From assembly GCF_019279795.1 (NCBI RefSeq), contig NC_056727.1, positions 1,206,621,327-1,206,685,326 on the forward strand: a DNA stretch of 64,000 nucleotides, in the 5' to 3' direction. The DNA comes from Protopterus annectens (Eukaryota > Chordata > Ceratodontiformes > Protopteridae). Every line of letters starts with the position of its first letter. The stretch's first letter is position 1. The position numbers and the translations under genes are program-made. The notes beneath the pieces were generated by a model. The model was not told the DNA's origin. It made no database searches and saw nothing but the letters and a program-made list of their open reading frames with translations. Below, piece after piece: positions 21,889 to 33,981 of this stretch.

Positions 21889-24260
21889 CTCTGTAGATTT
21901 GTTTTTCCTGTGGAAGATAAGTTCTTTGAACTGAGGTCTCAAGCTTACATCCATAGAACACAATCCTATGTGAAGGAGTCAAAAAGACTTGAAAGGAGTT
22001 TTGGAATTCCAGCTTGTTTAACAGAACTCTCACCCAAGACAGAGATTCCTGACACTTTGGAAAAACTCTGCAAAGATAAGCAAGTCATCTAAATATGGAA
22101 ATATGGATATCATGTAGCCTACAATGAGCTACAACTGGAGGCAGACACTTAGTGAACACTGTTGGTGCAGTGGATAGTCCAAAGAGTAAAATGGAGAACC
22201 AATAAAGTAACCTAGTCACACAAAACCTTATGAAATGTCTGAAATCTGGATGAATAGGAATGTTATGATAAGTTTCTTTTAAGTCCAGTGCCACCAGGAA
22301 ACTGGAAAAGGGAAGAAGAATGGGTTTTGAAGTAATATCATTTTGAATTTTGGCACTATCACAAAAAGATTTAGGAAAGGAAGATCCAGTGCAGGTCTTT
22401 TTTGATACTAGGAACATCTTTGAATAAAAAACCTTCCCCAATTGGAAAGGAAGAACTGGTTCTATTACTCCTTGGGACAGCATGTGATGAAGAACCGGTG
22501 GAAACAAAAGAGTCTGATCTGGAGGACAAGGGATGACCCTCTGGAAAGGAGGATTTCCTCCCACTGCCATTTGTAACCTTCATGAATGTTTTTCAGAACC
22601 CTTTTGTCTGAAACTATCTGTTGCCAAAGAGAAAAATGGAGATTCAGTCTTTCTGGAAGAAAAAATGGGTTAGGATGGGAGGGGGTTCTCTTGAGTAATC
22701 ATTCAGATTTGTTGGTCTGTCTTTAGTTTTGGGAGGTTTGAAACTTCATTTTAGAACCCCCTTGCCATTTCTTCTTAAATGTCTGTTTACTAGTATTTTG
22801 TTGAGACTGTTTATCTTACTTTTTGCCAAAACTGGATGATGAGATAGAAAACCCCTTGGAAAAATTTGGAAAAGGAGAACTGAAAAATCCTAAGAGAGTT
22901 CATGGATCAGCTTGCCCCTTTCACCACACTTTTTAATCACCTCTGCAGCCGGTCACCTCTAAATCTGTATCCAAAGAAGAATTTAACATTTCAGTTTAAC
23001 ATCACCTGTGAGGTTCTGAGAATGCAGCCATGCAAGCCTTCTCAAAATAATACTAGTGGCCATAGTCCTGGAAGAAGTATTAACAGAGTCACACACACTG
23101 TAAACGATGAATAGTGGCCTGTGTAATAGAAGAAACTAAGGGATTTAAAGCAGATTTGTCCTTATAAGAGGACACTGCAGATAAAACATTCCTCATACTT
23201 TCACAATTAGTCAGAACAAACTTTAACATATAAGCCTTTACAATTCAAAATTCTGAAAATCAAAAATGCAGAAGTAAACACTTTTTTCTTCATGCCTATC
23301 GATAATTTTCCCATCCTTATCAAAAGAGCAGGACTGGAATTGACTAGGGGCTTAGCAGCACTGGAATCAACTAGAGCTATAGCTCTGAGTCAGGTTTGGG
23401 AATGGTGTATAAAAATTTATAAGACATTCATTTATTTCAGACATATAAGATTACATTTTATCTGCCTTTTTAGGGACAGTTGACCATCAGAAAAATTGCA
23501 AACAGTAATGCACACATCCTCTAAAGCAGATAGAACAGGAGGAATGGGTGCAGGATCAGGAAAATCCTCCTGTAACAACTCAGTATTTTCTGAGGGACTA
23601 AGAAACCTCAGTGTTCTCCCACTAACAACACTGGCACATTCTAACAATAGTTTCAAAGAAAGAGAAAACCCCCACAGGGAGAATCAGAAACTGAGCTTTC
23701 CTATGAGTCTAAATCAGAAATCTGAGGAAAAAAACTGCATTTGCCCATGCATCTTCTTGCTCAGATTCAGAATCTTAAATCTCTTCAGGAAAATAAGAAT
23801 CCCTTCTTCATTTACCAGAAACTACTTTACAAGAAGGATCAATAGCCCGAATTAAACCCTAAGCCAAACCCAGTAAAATACTCCTGTCCAAGAACATTTG
23901 AGAAGGAGTAGATACATGCTTCATTTCCTATTTCTTTTTTACAGATAAATGGAGCCTGGCAGCAACAGCTTCCACAGAAATTGTTACAGCATTCTGACAT
24001 AATATGAAATCTTCCCTGTTCCCTCTCCCAGGGCCAACAAGAGTGTCTCTCCCTTCCCCAGTGAGAGGACCCCAACAGCTGTAGAGGATGTGGCTAACCC
24101 CTGATCCATAGACGCTGTAGATGATCCAGCAGAGGGACCCAAGGTAAATGATGGGTGGTCTGAGGTACAATACATGGCCACAGCACAGTCACCCACCCAC
24201 AGATGAGGCAACTTGCTAGCTTGTTGCGGTGGCTGTTTTTTTTTTTTTTTTTTTTTGTAG
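21889..24260 (-). mobile_element. DIRS-type relic B: gag remnant and reverse transcriptase
   Basis: The minus strand gives RT from about 22570 to 21889: PPDQTLLFPPVLHHMLSQG, FLVSKKT, FLVALDLKETYHNIPIHP, RLLYWFSILLFGLSTAPTVF, then, one frame over, a palm PYLDDLLIF (near 22097) and LPQEK at 21900. This is the DIRS RT order with the YLDD motif present. Above 22600 the sequence reads as degraded gag (22700-24260), partly similar to gag of relic A. The coding line ends where the CR1-like LINE inserted and continues at 12412. Confidence 0.72.
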
Positions 24261-25374
24261 TTGGAAGAAGGAATGACCATTGGACTTGTAGTTTGTTACA
24301 TGGTCAAGCCAAAAATGGTGCCTCTTTCTCAGGGAAGACAAACATCAAATGCCAGTCAACAGTACCAGTCTACAAAAGTAAATTTTTTGACAGAAAAACA
24401 CAATAACAAGCACTTTTAACACACTAAGCCAGTCACACAAAAGTAAAATAAACACAATTTATCCACAGAAAAAATGTTTTAGTTACTTTACACCACTGTT
24501 AAACTGATAGGAAAAACTGATCTATCCATGTAAAAGTATGTTACAATCTTGTGACAGTTAACTCATTTCCTCCAATGGAAGTCTGGATGTTTACACTGTA
24601 ACTTTCAATGGGCAGAGCCCAAGCTTTTAGACAGAATCAAATTATATTCTCAGATTTCAAATGTTCATATCACTGCAACTGTTGAGGTTACTAAAGACGT
24701 TTAAATGGCACACTCTTTAGGGCAAACTGTTTTATACTGGCAATATTCTTTAGATTCTAGGTCTTAAATTGGAGTCACAGTAAACACAGTAACTATTAAC
24801 TTTGTAATATTTTGTAAACAAATTAAAATATCTCAGCAACCACCCAAATTACACACATACTGTCAGCAGTATTTTATTCATCCAGTGGAGAGCTTCCATA
24901 TAAGGCTAAGCAGTTCTGTCTGGCTGGCTTGGTTGTCAAGACATTTAGGAAGCTATGAAATTCATGACAATATAAATACATTCTATACGAACAATAATTA
25001 ATATCTCTTTACCTGTATTAGAAAAAAGTCAAATATTAATATAGTTGAGTTTGCCATTATGTATGCTCTAATAAGATTTTTTTTAATACTTTGTGTGTAC
25101 CATGGTTTTAAAAGAATTAATGGAAATATGAACAAGCAATATTTCATGCCTAGAGGCATTAGTAGGCTGTAACTGCAGAAACACCTGGAGGTATCACTCA
25201 GTTGCAGTCAGTTAAAACCCAATACTCCTAGCTTTAAAATAACTTTCCTGATAAAACAGCAACACAGTTAGAAGGCCTTTCCCCAAAGGGAACTTATCTC
25301 CCCAGCAAAGGAAAAGCACAGGCCAACCATCAATCCCTAAAAATCTCAGATGAGCGTATTCTTTGGTGGCATTA
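24261..25374. other. Unassigned stretch after DIRS relic B
   Basis: The stretch begins next to a poly(T) run at about 24237-24256. The rest is AT-rich without a frame or repeat I can support. It may hold the 5' end of DIRS relic B, but no inverted terminal repeat is visible to me. Confidence 0.35.
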
Positions 25375-26062
25375 AACCGCAGCCCTTCAAGATCTCATAC
25401 AACCATACATCACCACTAGAACACTCCGTTCCAGTAACAAACTCCTAGTTAAATCCACCAAAGCTAACAACTCAGCTGGACAATCCTTATTCTCTAACAT
25501 CATTCCTATAATATGGAATAAATGACCCACTTCCATCCCTTCCATCTGCACCATAGTACAATTTAAAAAACTTCTATTTACTCACTTAGAAAAATCCTGT
25601 CTTTGCTCTTGCTACCCACCTGACTAACTCTATATTCTCCACTTTTTATACACACCCTCTGACTTTCTTTAGATCTGCACTTTACAGTACTATCCTATTA
25701 TGCCTTCTTCCTTCCCTATATATACTTACTCTTTTACCTCAGATCATTTCAAGTCTTCCTCAAAAATATAGTACTGTGCTTTCTATTATATATGCTAGTC
25801 TAGTTTGTATAATACCATATACTCTTTCATGTACAAATTTTGTTAAAATTGCTAAGGTGTCATCTCTTTCAGTTATTTATATTTGTAATGTGTACTTTCA
25901 TTGTTGACCTGTACTCTGTAATTTTCTTATGGTATAATGTTCATTTGTTTTGCATATTTTTGGAGCTTTTCTCCCTGGGCCTCCGCTGAAAAATGGACCT
26001 GTGTCAAGTCAGACTTTCCCAGTAAATAAATGTTAAATAAATAAATTAATTAATTAATTAAG
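25375..26062 (+). mobile_element. LINE family 1, 3' fragment
   Basis: The last coding part (TTCCAGTAACAAACTCC to the end of ORF2) and the 3' UTR of the same LINE family as 3178-5740 are recognisable. The signature GGAGCTTTTCTCC is at about 25961, followed by TAAATAAAT-type and TTAATTAA repeats to 26062. It is 5'-truncated and its start is approximate. Confidence 0.75.
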
Positions 26063-26064
26063 AT

Positions 26065-26245
26065 TTTGAAGGGCTTTGCACTCAAATTTGTCTTTTATTC
26101 ATCTCAACTTGAGTTGCCTGCCAGTTTCAGGGCACAAGGGTGCCCTGAAGCTTTAGAAGCTGTCCGGCTGTTATATCCTTGTCAGGATATGACCTATATA
26201 GCTAAGGCTACTGCAGCAGTGATAAATATGATGAACATCTCATAT
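26065..26245 (+). repeat. Second copy of the 180-bp unit of 11826-12005
   Basis: It starts directly after the LINE tail with GGGCTTTGCACTC and matches the minus strand of 11826-12005 to the end. It reads as a similar peptide (IAKATAAVI). The flanks do not match. Confidence 0.6.
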
Positions 26246-26369
26246 GCTAGTAAGGCAGTGTGAATTATGAACATCTAAACTGCTTCTTTATTTGACAAGG
26301 CAAAGCACCCACTTAGCACTACTCTATTTAATTGCTCTCTGAAACCTCGCTGAGGAAAAGCCGTAATGT

Positions 26370-26384
26370 TACTGTCTGTTTTTG
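26370..26384. repeat. Target-site duplication, left copy (Penelope-like element)
   Basis: TACTGTCTGTTTTTG here is identical to 32596-32610 on the other side of the element. A 15-bp exact duplication marks the insertion boundaries. Confidence 0.85.
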
Positions 26385-27533
26385 TAAAAAACAGAAACCT
26401 GATCTCACCACGATGTAGTCAATTGGTAAAATAAATGCGGTTACTGTTCCAAAATACAGTTCCAAAAGTCACTTGTTCAAAAAAAAAAAATTTGTTGACA
26501 GCCGTAATAAAAGTATAGAACTCTTCTTTATTGTAGATATAATTACTGGGTCACAGCCACGCTTCATCAGACAAATGAAAACTCTGCAAATAGGTGCTTA
26601 AATAATACAATGTTTAAAACCAAGCCCTATATAATTAGGTGCTTCAATCATTATTTAAAACGGCAATGCTATCAAACTGTGAGAGGCGTTGCATTCATTG
26701 TGAGTATTTATAAAATCTAAAATATGTCTTATACAAAGCTCTTAATACAATTTGTGAGCTGATGAGTATTTAACAATCAAATAATTAAAGAACTTATTGC
26801 AATTCATCAGTAAGTCTATGCTTACACAGATAAAAGCAATGATATCCCTCATCTAAATACTAACAGATATATCACAAAATAGACTGTTTTACGGTTACCA
26901 TAAACTTAGTTCATTTGACCGAACTGGTTAGAAGAGTTTGTACAAAAAACATTTCTGAATATTTTTCTACCTAAAAAACGATATGAATGCATAGTTATTA
27001 TAAGCACTGTTTATGTTTTTTTTAAAACTAAATAAAATCATTTGGACGGTTTTGTAAACCTAACTAAATCTTACCATAAAAACGCTGTTAAAACACAAAT
27101 GAAACTGATACAAAATCACTTAGGACCAAGTAACATAAAGCTTTTAAGATGTGTATGAAAAGCCATACAGAAAAACAAAAAACACATATCCTCATAGATA
27201 GAAACCTAGATCAAATCAACTGAATTGTGCTAGTATCTTAAATGTAAGCATCCAATAGGACGCGATAACTATGAGATAGAGAAATGCGACAGTGCTGGAA
27301 TTGCAGAGTTAATTATTGTAAATCAGGATCGAAGCCATAAATAAACTGCTGAGAAGGCATAAGACAACTATGGTGCTTGTATAAGGAAGAATAAGAATAT
27401 ATAGACAACGTATAAATGTATATAATAAACTATAAATATGTGAATAAATATAAATATACAGTTATATATCTATGTCAATGCCCATGGCTTGAATAATGAA
27501 ATATAATTAATGTATTATATAATCTTGAATAAA
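26383..27533 (-). repeat. Penelope terminal direct repeat (3' side for the minus-strand element)
   Basis: This 1151-bp repeat matches 31417-32583 almost base for base. Differences are mostly small insertions or deletions. It contains the CTGATGA core on the minus strand near 26573 followed by a hairpin, as in hammerhead-bearing Penelope repeats, but the GAAA side is missing. Confidence 0.92.
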
Positions 27534-28268
27534 ACCAAATACCATAAAAAATAATGAAATGAAAATCAAATGAATCAAAAACAAATAAGTAATCAAATCC
27601 AATTAATATAAACTGCTAGAGTTTATGTACCCATAAGTTCCTGAGGTTATGACATAACATTTTTTATATATAAAAAATTTTTTACTCTTTATTTATTTAA
27701 GAAAAATCTAATGATTGATTTATAAATATTAAATATTAAATGAATAAATAAGTGCATGAATAACAATTAATGAATGTTAATTGTAAAAACCTCAGTTTTA
27801 TTGAAAATATAAGGTTTTTTTATGTCAAAATATTTCTTTTACCTTAAGGCTAGTGAGATGCAACTATTTAAATAGAATTGATTTGATTTAATTTAATTCC
27901 AAAATATGTATACATATAAAAGTATATACATATGAAAGTTAAAACCGATTTAACTAAAGGTACTAGTTACCCATAAAATACAGAATACAAAAGGTGAGAT
28001 TATGAAAAAATGAATAAAAATAATAAGTAAAAAATAACTAATACTGAACTAATGTTATGGCAAGAATATTAAATTATGTACCTTATAGCATAATTTAAAA
28101 TTTTTTGAAAATACGGAACATACATCAAAAAAATTTTTTGAACATAGATTTTAACGTTTTCTATTATTTAAAATGGGTTTGATAGAAACTGAAGTGTTCA
28201 ATCCAGGGTAACTACGGGCATTAAATTTTAAAATCCACTTTAATTCTGCCAGGGCTAGATTATTAATA

Positions 28269-29282
28269 TTATCTGGGATTCAGAGTTACTTTTTCAAGTA
28301 CCCTGAATAAAAAAGTGTGTTCTTTGTGTTCTATTATATGTTGTGCTAACGCATTAGTGTCTATTTCTTTCTTTATTTCGTACAGATGATCGTAGATGCG
28401 ATCAGTTAGTCTTCTTTTAGTCAATCCAACATAAAATGCTGTGCATTTTGTACAAGTTGCTAAATATACCAGGTTTTTAGTCTGACAGGTAGCTGAAACA
28501 TTAATATAATAAGTAAAACCTAGAGTCGGATGAATAAAGGTTAAATCAGAACAAATCAGTTTACACCTGGTACAAGTACCACATGAAACTGTCCCCATAT
28601 CTTGGGTAGATTTCTTGACATTTAATACAGAATCTTTACATAGGATTTGTTTTAAGTTAGAACAGTTTTTGTACAAGAAAGAAGGATAGTTACCCACCAA
28701 ATTGGTTACTAGGATGTCTGTCTGCAATATGTTCCAATTATTCCGTATAATATTCTCCAAACACTTCACATCACTAGTATATTTTAAGATATATGGTATT
28801 TTTATAGTATCATTGGTGTTTTTATAAATAAAGGAAATGGGTTTCTTAACCATATGTGGTGTAAATTCTGTGGGGTGTATAGTGCTGTTTTTAATAGAAT
28901 TGACAAGCTTAAAATCATAGCCTCTATCCAAAAAGAATTGCTCTAGTAACTCAGATTCTTTTTCTAAAACAATACTGTCCTGACAAAGTCTGGTTAATCT
29001 AGTGAACTGGCTCTTAATTATTCCTGGGAACATATGCCTAGGATGCATGCTACTGAAATGAAGTAGTGTATTAGTCCATGTGGGTTTCCTGAAAATGGAA
29101 GACGTAATTTTTCCATGTTCATTAAGTGTCAGGAAGACATCCAGGAATTCTACTTGTTTCATAGATGTTTCCACTGTAAATTTCAAATAACTGGTAGTGG
29201 TTTCTAAATGGTGTAAGAAATGTGTAAATTCCTCTAGGGTACCCTGCCAAATTAGGAGAACATTAGAACTTGATTTTATCAA
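28269..29282 (-). pseudogene. Penelope RT thumb and GIY-YIG endonuclease
   Basis: This is an open 337-codon stretch. Its first residues (SSNVLLIWQGTLEEF) are the RT segment that normally follows the YIDD catalytic motif, and YIDD itself is absent. The RT thumb follows (TVETSMKQVEFLDVFLTL, FRKPTWTNTLLHF). The C-terminal third has a cysteine cluster (SCGTCTRCKLIC) and the GIY-YIG domain: LVYLATC, FYVGLTKRRLTDRIYDH, ending EKV. The enzyme family cuts target DNA for priming. The nuclease core Arg (KRRLTDR) and Tyr are kept. Confidence 0.9.
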
Positions 29283-29344
29283 AAGCAGGATTGGTGAACA
29301 AGTGTTCTTTTTCCCAATTCAGGACCACTAAATTTGCACTCGTT

Positions 29345-30409
29345 TTAGCATGGGGTGCCCATAGCTACACCCCATGTCTGCAAATACGTAATGTTATCAA
29401 ACATAAAGATGTTATTGTTGAGCACTAAATCCAATAGTTGACAAATTAGAATGATTTTATCAGTGGAGAAGTTGGTGTCTCTAACAAGTAATTCTCTAAT
29501 TGCTTCCAGACCCAAATCATTGGGGATGGACGTGAAAAGGTTTTTTACATCTAATGTTATTAGCATATACTCATCAGTCCCAATATTCAATGTTACATTT
29601 TTAAGGCTGTTTAGCAAATCATAGGTATCTTTTAATAAAGTTGGAACCGAATCCACTACAGGCCTAAGGAATTTTTCAAGAGCAGTAGAAATAGTGGCAG
29701 TTACCCAATTGCAGCCTGAAACTATAGGCCTAAGAGGTATGGGGTGTACCTGTTTGTGAATCTTTGGCAGGCCTTTTATTGTAGGAGTAGTGGGGAACTC
29801 AATGTACAAGTATTTATATTCTTTTGGTGTAATTTGTCGGCACATTAGAAGGTCATGTAAAGTTGCATGTACATTAGTTATAATAGAACTAACTTTTTTC
29901 TGGGAAATAATAGAATAAGTTTCTTGATCAGATAACATACTTAACATCAGTGTGACATAATCTGCAGTATTCATAACTATAATTCCACCACCTTTATCAG
30001 CAGGTCTAAAGGTGATGTCAGAAAGCTGCTTAAATTTCTTCAGAGACGCCATTTCACTAGATGATAAATTTACATATGCTATTTTATTCTTCTTAGTAGA
30101 AAAAAGTTTATAAAAATCTCTCTCACAGGCTTTTAGGAAACAGTCAATGCTGAAAGGTAGTGGAGGTGAAAAATTGCTTTTTTGTCTTGGAAACACTGAG
30201 TCAGAATGTAGAGCTTCATTGTTGTGTGCTGTAGTGGTGTTTTTAAAAAACATTTTAAGGGCTATATTTCTACAAAAAATACGTAGCTCACATAAAACTT
30301 CAGCCAAGTTACTACACTGTGCTGGTATAAAGTTTAGGCCCTTGTTAATCAAGCTAACATCAGATATACACAAATCATAATTAGATAAATTGACAAATAT
30401 GTCAGTCAC
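29345..30409 (-). pseudogene. Penelope reverse transcriptase, fingers and palm start
   Basis: This is an open 354-codon stretch. Diagnostic Penelope-type motifs are ADKGGGIIVMN, IKGLPKIHK, LRPIVSGCNW, ITLDVKNLFTSIP (catalytic first Asp kept) and WGVAMGTPC, where the frame ends. The normal continuation (PxYAN and YIDD) is lost in a degraded 60-bp gap up to 29282. RT of this type is related to telomerase RT. Confidence 0.92.
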
Positions 30410-31328
30410 ATCCTTTGCCTTCGAGTCGTTCCATATCTCTCTTCGGAAATTTTCCTTTTTCTTGGCCCTCTGCTTTGAGTGGTGTTGTATTTTTATGGGA
30501 TAAGGTAAAAACGACTTGCTCCTTGAGCAACTTTAGGTTTTCATTATGCATATTAGCAAAAGCTAGTTGGTTGGGAGGTGGTGTTGCAGAATAAGCAGTT
30601 AGTCTAGGAAAATCCGTCTCACTAGGTTGAGCAGAATTATTATCAGTTGTAGGTAAAGTAGACAGGGCTAAATCTCCAACGGATGAGGAAGCAACATCAT
30701 GATTTATAACATTATCATTAGTATGTGTCGGAGAAGCTGGCTTTTGCACTTGAGTTTGTGCATTATTATGCCTGGGCCAGACAAAAATCTGACCTGTTTG
30801 GAAATCATTAAAATCCCTCTGCAACTTTTTCAGTTTTATTTGTTTTAATTTCTCACTGAAAGAATTCACTTAAAATGGTTTGCAGTCTATTTTTAGCAAA
30901 ATCTGATTTAAACTTGTCAGTTAAATTTTTATGAGTTATGTCTATTTCAGAACTTAGTCTCAAGTGGTAAAAATATTCATTTAAAAGTGACATATACCTG
31001 AAGCCTTGCTCAATGTTTAGGTCCTGCCACTTTTCAAGAGCACCGGGTGATTAGTCCCATATGACGGCATGCAAAAACACGCATTCCTCGATGGTGTATA
31101 GAAGCTTCAAGGTGTTGCCTTTGCCAGGCATACCTTTGTAGTAGGTACAACTTGTCTTCAAACTCTTTCACAGCCAAGTTGAATTTCTTCAGGTAGAATA
31201 GATACAGGAGTATTACCCAGTTCCAAAGCCAATAAAGGGTTAGCGACATGATGCAACAATCCTTCTGGTATAGCTGAAAATTCCCTCGACTCTGGTCTGT
31301 AGTCTAGTTCTACAGTTGTAGAATCCAT
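30410..31328 (-). pseudogene. Penelope ORF N-terminal part
   Basis: The reading starts at ATG 31328-31326 (MDSTTVELDYRPES) just inside the right terminal repeat. It runs through a Leu-rich segment, several stops and frame changes, then an open stretch 30869-30402 that is polar (Ser/Thr/Asn/Pro) and joins the RT region. No known domain is seen, as is usual for the N-terminal part of vertebrate Penelope proteins. Confidence 0.65.
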
Positions 31329-31416
31329 CGCGTAGAGCAGTTACCACACAGACAAAATTGAAAAAACCAAGAGGTAACTGCAACTCCAAGAGATCAGGTA
31401 ACACAAACGAAAACAC

Positions 31417-32583
31417 TGTAAAAAACAGAAACCTGATCTCACCACGATGTAGTCAATTGGTAAAATAAATGCGGTTACTGTTCCAAAATACAGTTCCAAA
31501 AGTCACTTGTTCAAAAAAAATTTGTTGACAGCCGTAATAAAAGTATAGAACTCTTCTTTATTGTAGATATAATTACTGAAGGTGGTCACAGCCACGCTTC
31601 ATCAGACAAATGAAAACTCTGCAAATAGGTGCTTAAATAATACAATGTTTAAAACCAAGCCCTATATAATTAGGTGCTTCAATCATTATTTAAAACGGCA
31701 ATGCTATCAAACTGTGAGAGGCGTTGCATTCATTGTGAGTATTTATAAAATCTAAAATATGTTTTATACAAAGCTCTTAATACAATTTGTGAGCTGATGA
31801 GTATTTAACAATCAAATAATTAAAGAACTTATTGCAATTCATCAGTAAGTCTATGCTTACACAGATAAAAAGCAATGATATCCCTGCGCATCTAAATACT
31901 AACAGATATATCACAAAATAGACTGTTTAACTTAGTTCATTTGACCGGAACTGGTTAGAAGCGTTTGCAAAGAGTTTGTACAAAAAACATTTCTGAATAT
32001 TTTTCTACCTAAAAAACGATATGAATGCATAGTTATTATAAGCACTGTTTATGTTTTTTTAAAACTAAATAAAATCATTTGGACGGTTTTGTAAACCTAA
32101 CTAAATCTTACCATAAAAACGCTGTTAAAACACAAATGAAACTGATACAAAATCACTTAGGACCAAGTAACATAAAGCTTTTAAGATGTGTATGAAAAGC
32201 CATACAGAAAAACAAAAAACACATATCCTCATAGATAGAAACCTAGATCAAATCAACTGAATTGTGCTAGTATCTTAAAATGTAAGCGCATCCAATAGGA
32301 CGCGATAACTATGAGATAGAGAAATGCGACAGTGCTGGAATTGCAGAGTTAATTATTGTAAATCAGGATCGAAGCCATAAATAAACTGCTGAGAAGGCAT
32401 AAGACAACTATGGTGCTTGTATAAGGAAGAATAAGAATATATAGACAACAACGAGTATAAATGTATATGCGTAAATAAACTATAAATATGTGAATAAATA
32501 TAAATATACAGTTATATATCTATGTCAATGCCCATGGCTTGAATAATGAAATATAATTAATGTATTATATAATCTTGAATAAA
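31417..32583 (-). repeat. Penelope terminal direct repeat (5' side for the minus-strand element)
   Basis: This 1167-bp copy matches 26383-27533. Compared with the other copy it has extra short pieces, several of them GCGC-type (for example near 31886, 31960, 32286 and 32468), and lacks about 12 bp near 31928. The CTGATGA core near 31605 (minus strand) is followed by a GTGG/CCAC hairpin. Confidence 0.92.
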
Positions 32584-32595
32584 GATTTTTTTCAA

Positions 32596-32610
32596 TACTG
32601 TCTGTTTTTG
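32596..32610. repeat. Target-site duplication, right copy (Penelope-like element)
   Basis: This is an exact 15-bp match to 26370-26384. It directly follows the last bases of the element, which end in TTTTTTTCAA. Confidence 0.85.
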
Positions 32611-32734
32611 GTTTGAAGCAACATGCTTCTGTTTATGTCTGAGCTCTTTTCATTTGCTATCAGTCAAGCTTTATTTAATACTGAAATCTATTGTCTCTGT
32701 ATATTAAGAGCATGAAAACAGCTATAAATGTCAC

Positions 32735-32738
32735 TGCC

Positions 32739-32808
<70 letters not shown>

Positions 32809-32878
32809 TTGAAATTTATTACCAGAACAGTCTCACTGGGCTAAGGTACTCATTTTTAGTGGAAGCCTGGGGGAGAAA

Positions 32879-32943
<65 letters not shown>

Positions 32944-32953
32944 GCTAAATCTT

Positions 32954-33002
<49 letters not shown>

Positions 33003-33010
33003 CTGTGTGT

Positions 33011-33061
<51 letters not shown>

Positions 33062-33148
33062 TAGATACATATAGATATATAGATAGATATAGACACATAT
33101 AAAGAGAGAGAGGTACTATTTATATAAGTATATATACACACTCACATG

Positions 33149-33207
<59 letters not shown>

Positions 33208-33234
33208 TGTACATACAACACACAGACATACACG

Positions 33235-33310
<76 letters not shown>
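32735..33310. repeat. Cluster of (TA)n, (GA)n and poly(A) microsatellites
   Basis: Seven or more runs alternate: (TA)n at 32741-32781, (GA)n to 32809, poly(A) at 32877-32896, (TA)n at 32897-32937, 32958-32994, 33017-33058, 33172-33201 and 33237-33305, and (CT)n at 33149-33171. All apparent reading frames here are repeat artefacts. Confidence 0.95.
32805..32880 (-). mobile_element. LINE family 1, short 3' tail fragment
   Basis: The minus strand reads poly(T)-TTCTCCCCCAGGCTTCCACT and ends at TAATAAATTTC, a diverged copy of the 3' tail found at 5625-5740. It is embedded in the microsatellite cluster. The poly(A) run at its border may have seeded the TA expansion. Confidence 0.6.
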
Positions 33311-33311
<1 letters not shown>

Positions 33312-33932
33312 GCATATATATACACCAAAGGGTAAGAAGGTCACACAGAGAAACCATCTTGGTAAAAACTGCAAGAAAAACCCAGCAAGCCAGAGTTTTC
33401 ACTGTGAGATACCTTAAACCTCCTGTAATAGAGGCCCATGGGATATATATACAGAAGTACCTTTAAGGACACCAAGTGTTTCAGCTACATGTCTTTTTTT
33501 TTTTTTTTTTTTACTTTTTAAGTGTTTATGGTTACATTCAGGCAAACAAAGCCAAACCCCCACTACCTGTGGACATGCACTATATTCACTTGCCATCACT
33601 GCTGTTTTCAGATCAAACAACAGACTCATGTAAGGTCATTTAGGTGATCAAAGAAATGGCTGATTGAAAGTGTTCAGATGTGTCCTAATGCACTGAGCAT
33701 AGTTATTGAAAAAGTTACTGGTTGAAATAAAGGTCTGTGGTATTATGTGAGTATTAGAAATGTGTGTGGAATGTAAAAAGTGATATTTTTATGTAGTGTT
33801 TAGCATTTAGTTACAAGTGGAGAAGTATTGTGCTGGTTGCTGATAGAAAAAAGATGTATGAATCAGTATATGATCATGGAACAGCAGGGATAGGGAATAT
33901 GCTCTTTCCCCACTGTGTGATCTTGGATTTAT

Positions 33933-33981
<49 letters not shown>

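Larger units (their letters stand above)
26385..32595 (-). mobile_element. Penelope-like element with terminal direct repeats and GIY-YIG nuclease
   Basis: A 6.2-kb element lies between perfect 15-bp target duplications. It has long direct repeats at both ends (26383-27533 and 31417-32583), and between them on the minus strand a coding region starting at ATG 31328: an N-terminal part, a Penelope-type RT and a C-terminal GIY-YIG endonuclease. Penelope-like elements are a separate class of retroelements whose copies are often bounded by such pseudo-LTRs. Frameshifts and a missing catalytic RT motif make this copy inactive. Region 27534-28268 is AT-rich 3' non-coding sequence. Confidence 0.92.

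Noticed and set aside
26540..26600. Functional hammerhead ribozyme in the Penelope terminal repeat
   Set aside because: CTGATGA and a hairpin are present, but no GAAA segment or matching stem I can be found. It is kept only as a decay observation.
32691..33466. Several apparent open frames of 70-106 codons made of Tyr-Ile or Arg-Glu repeats
   Set aside because: They are translations of (TA)n, (GA)n and (CT)n microsatellites.
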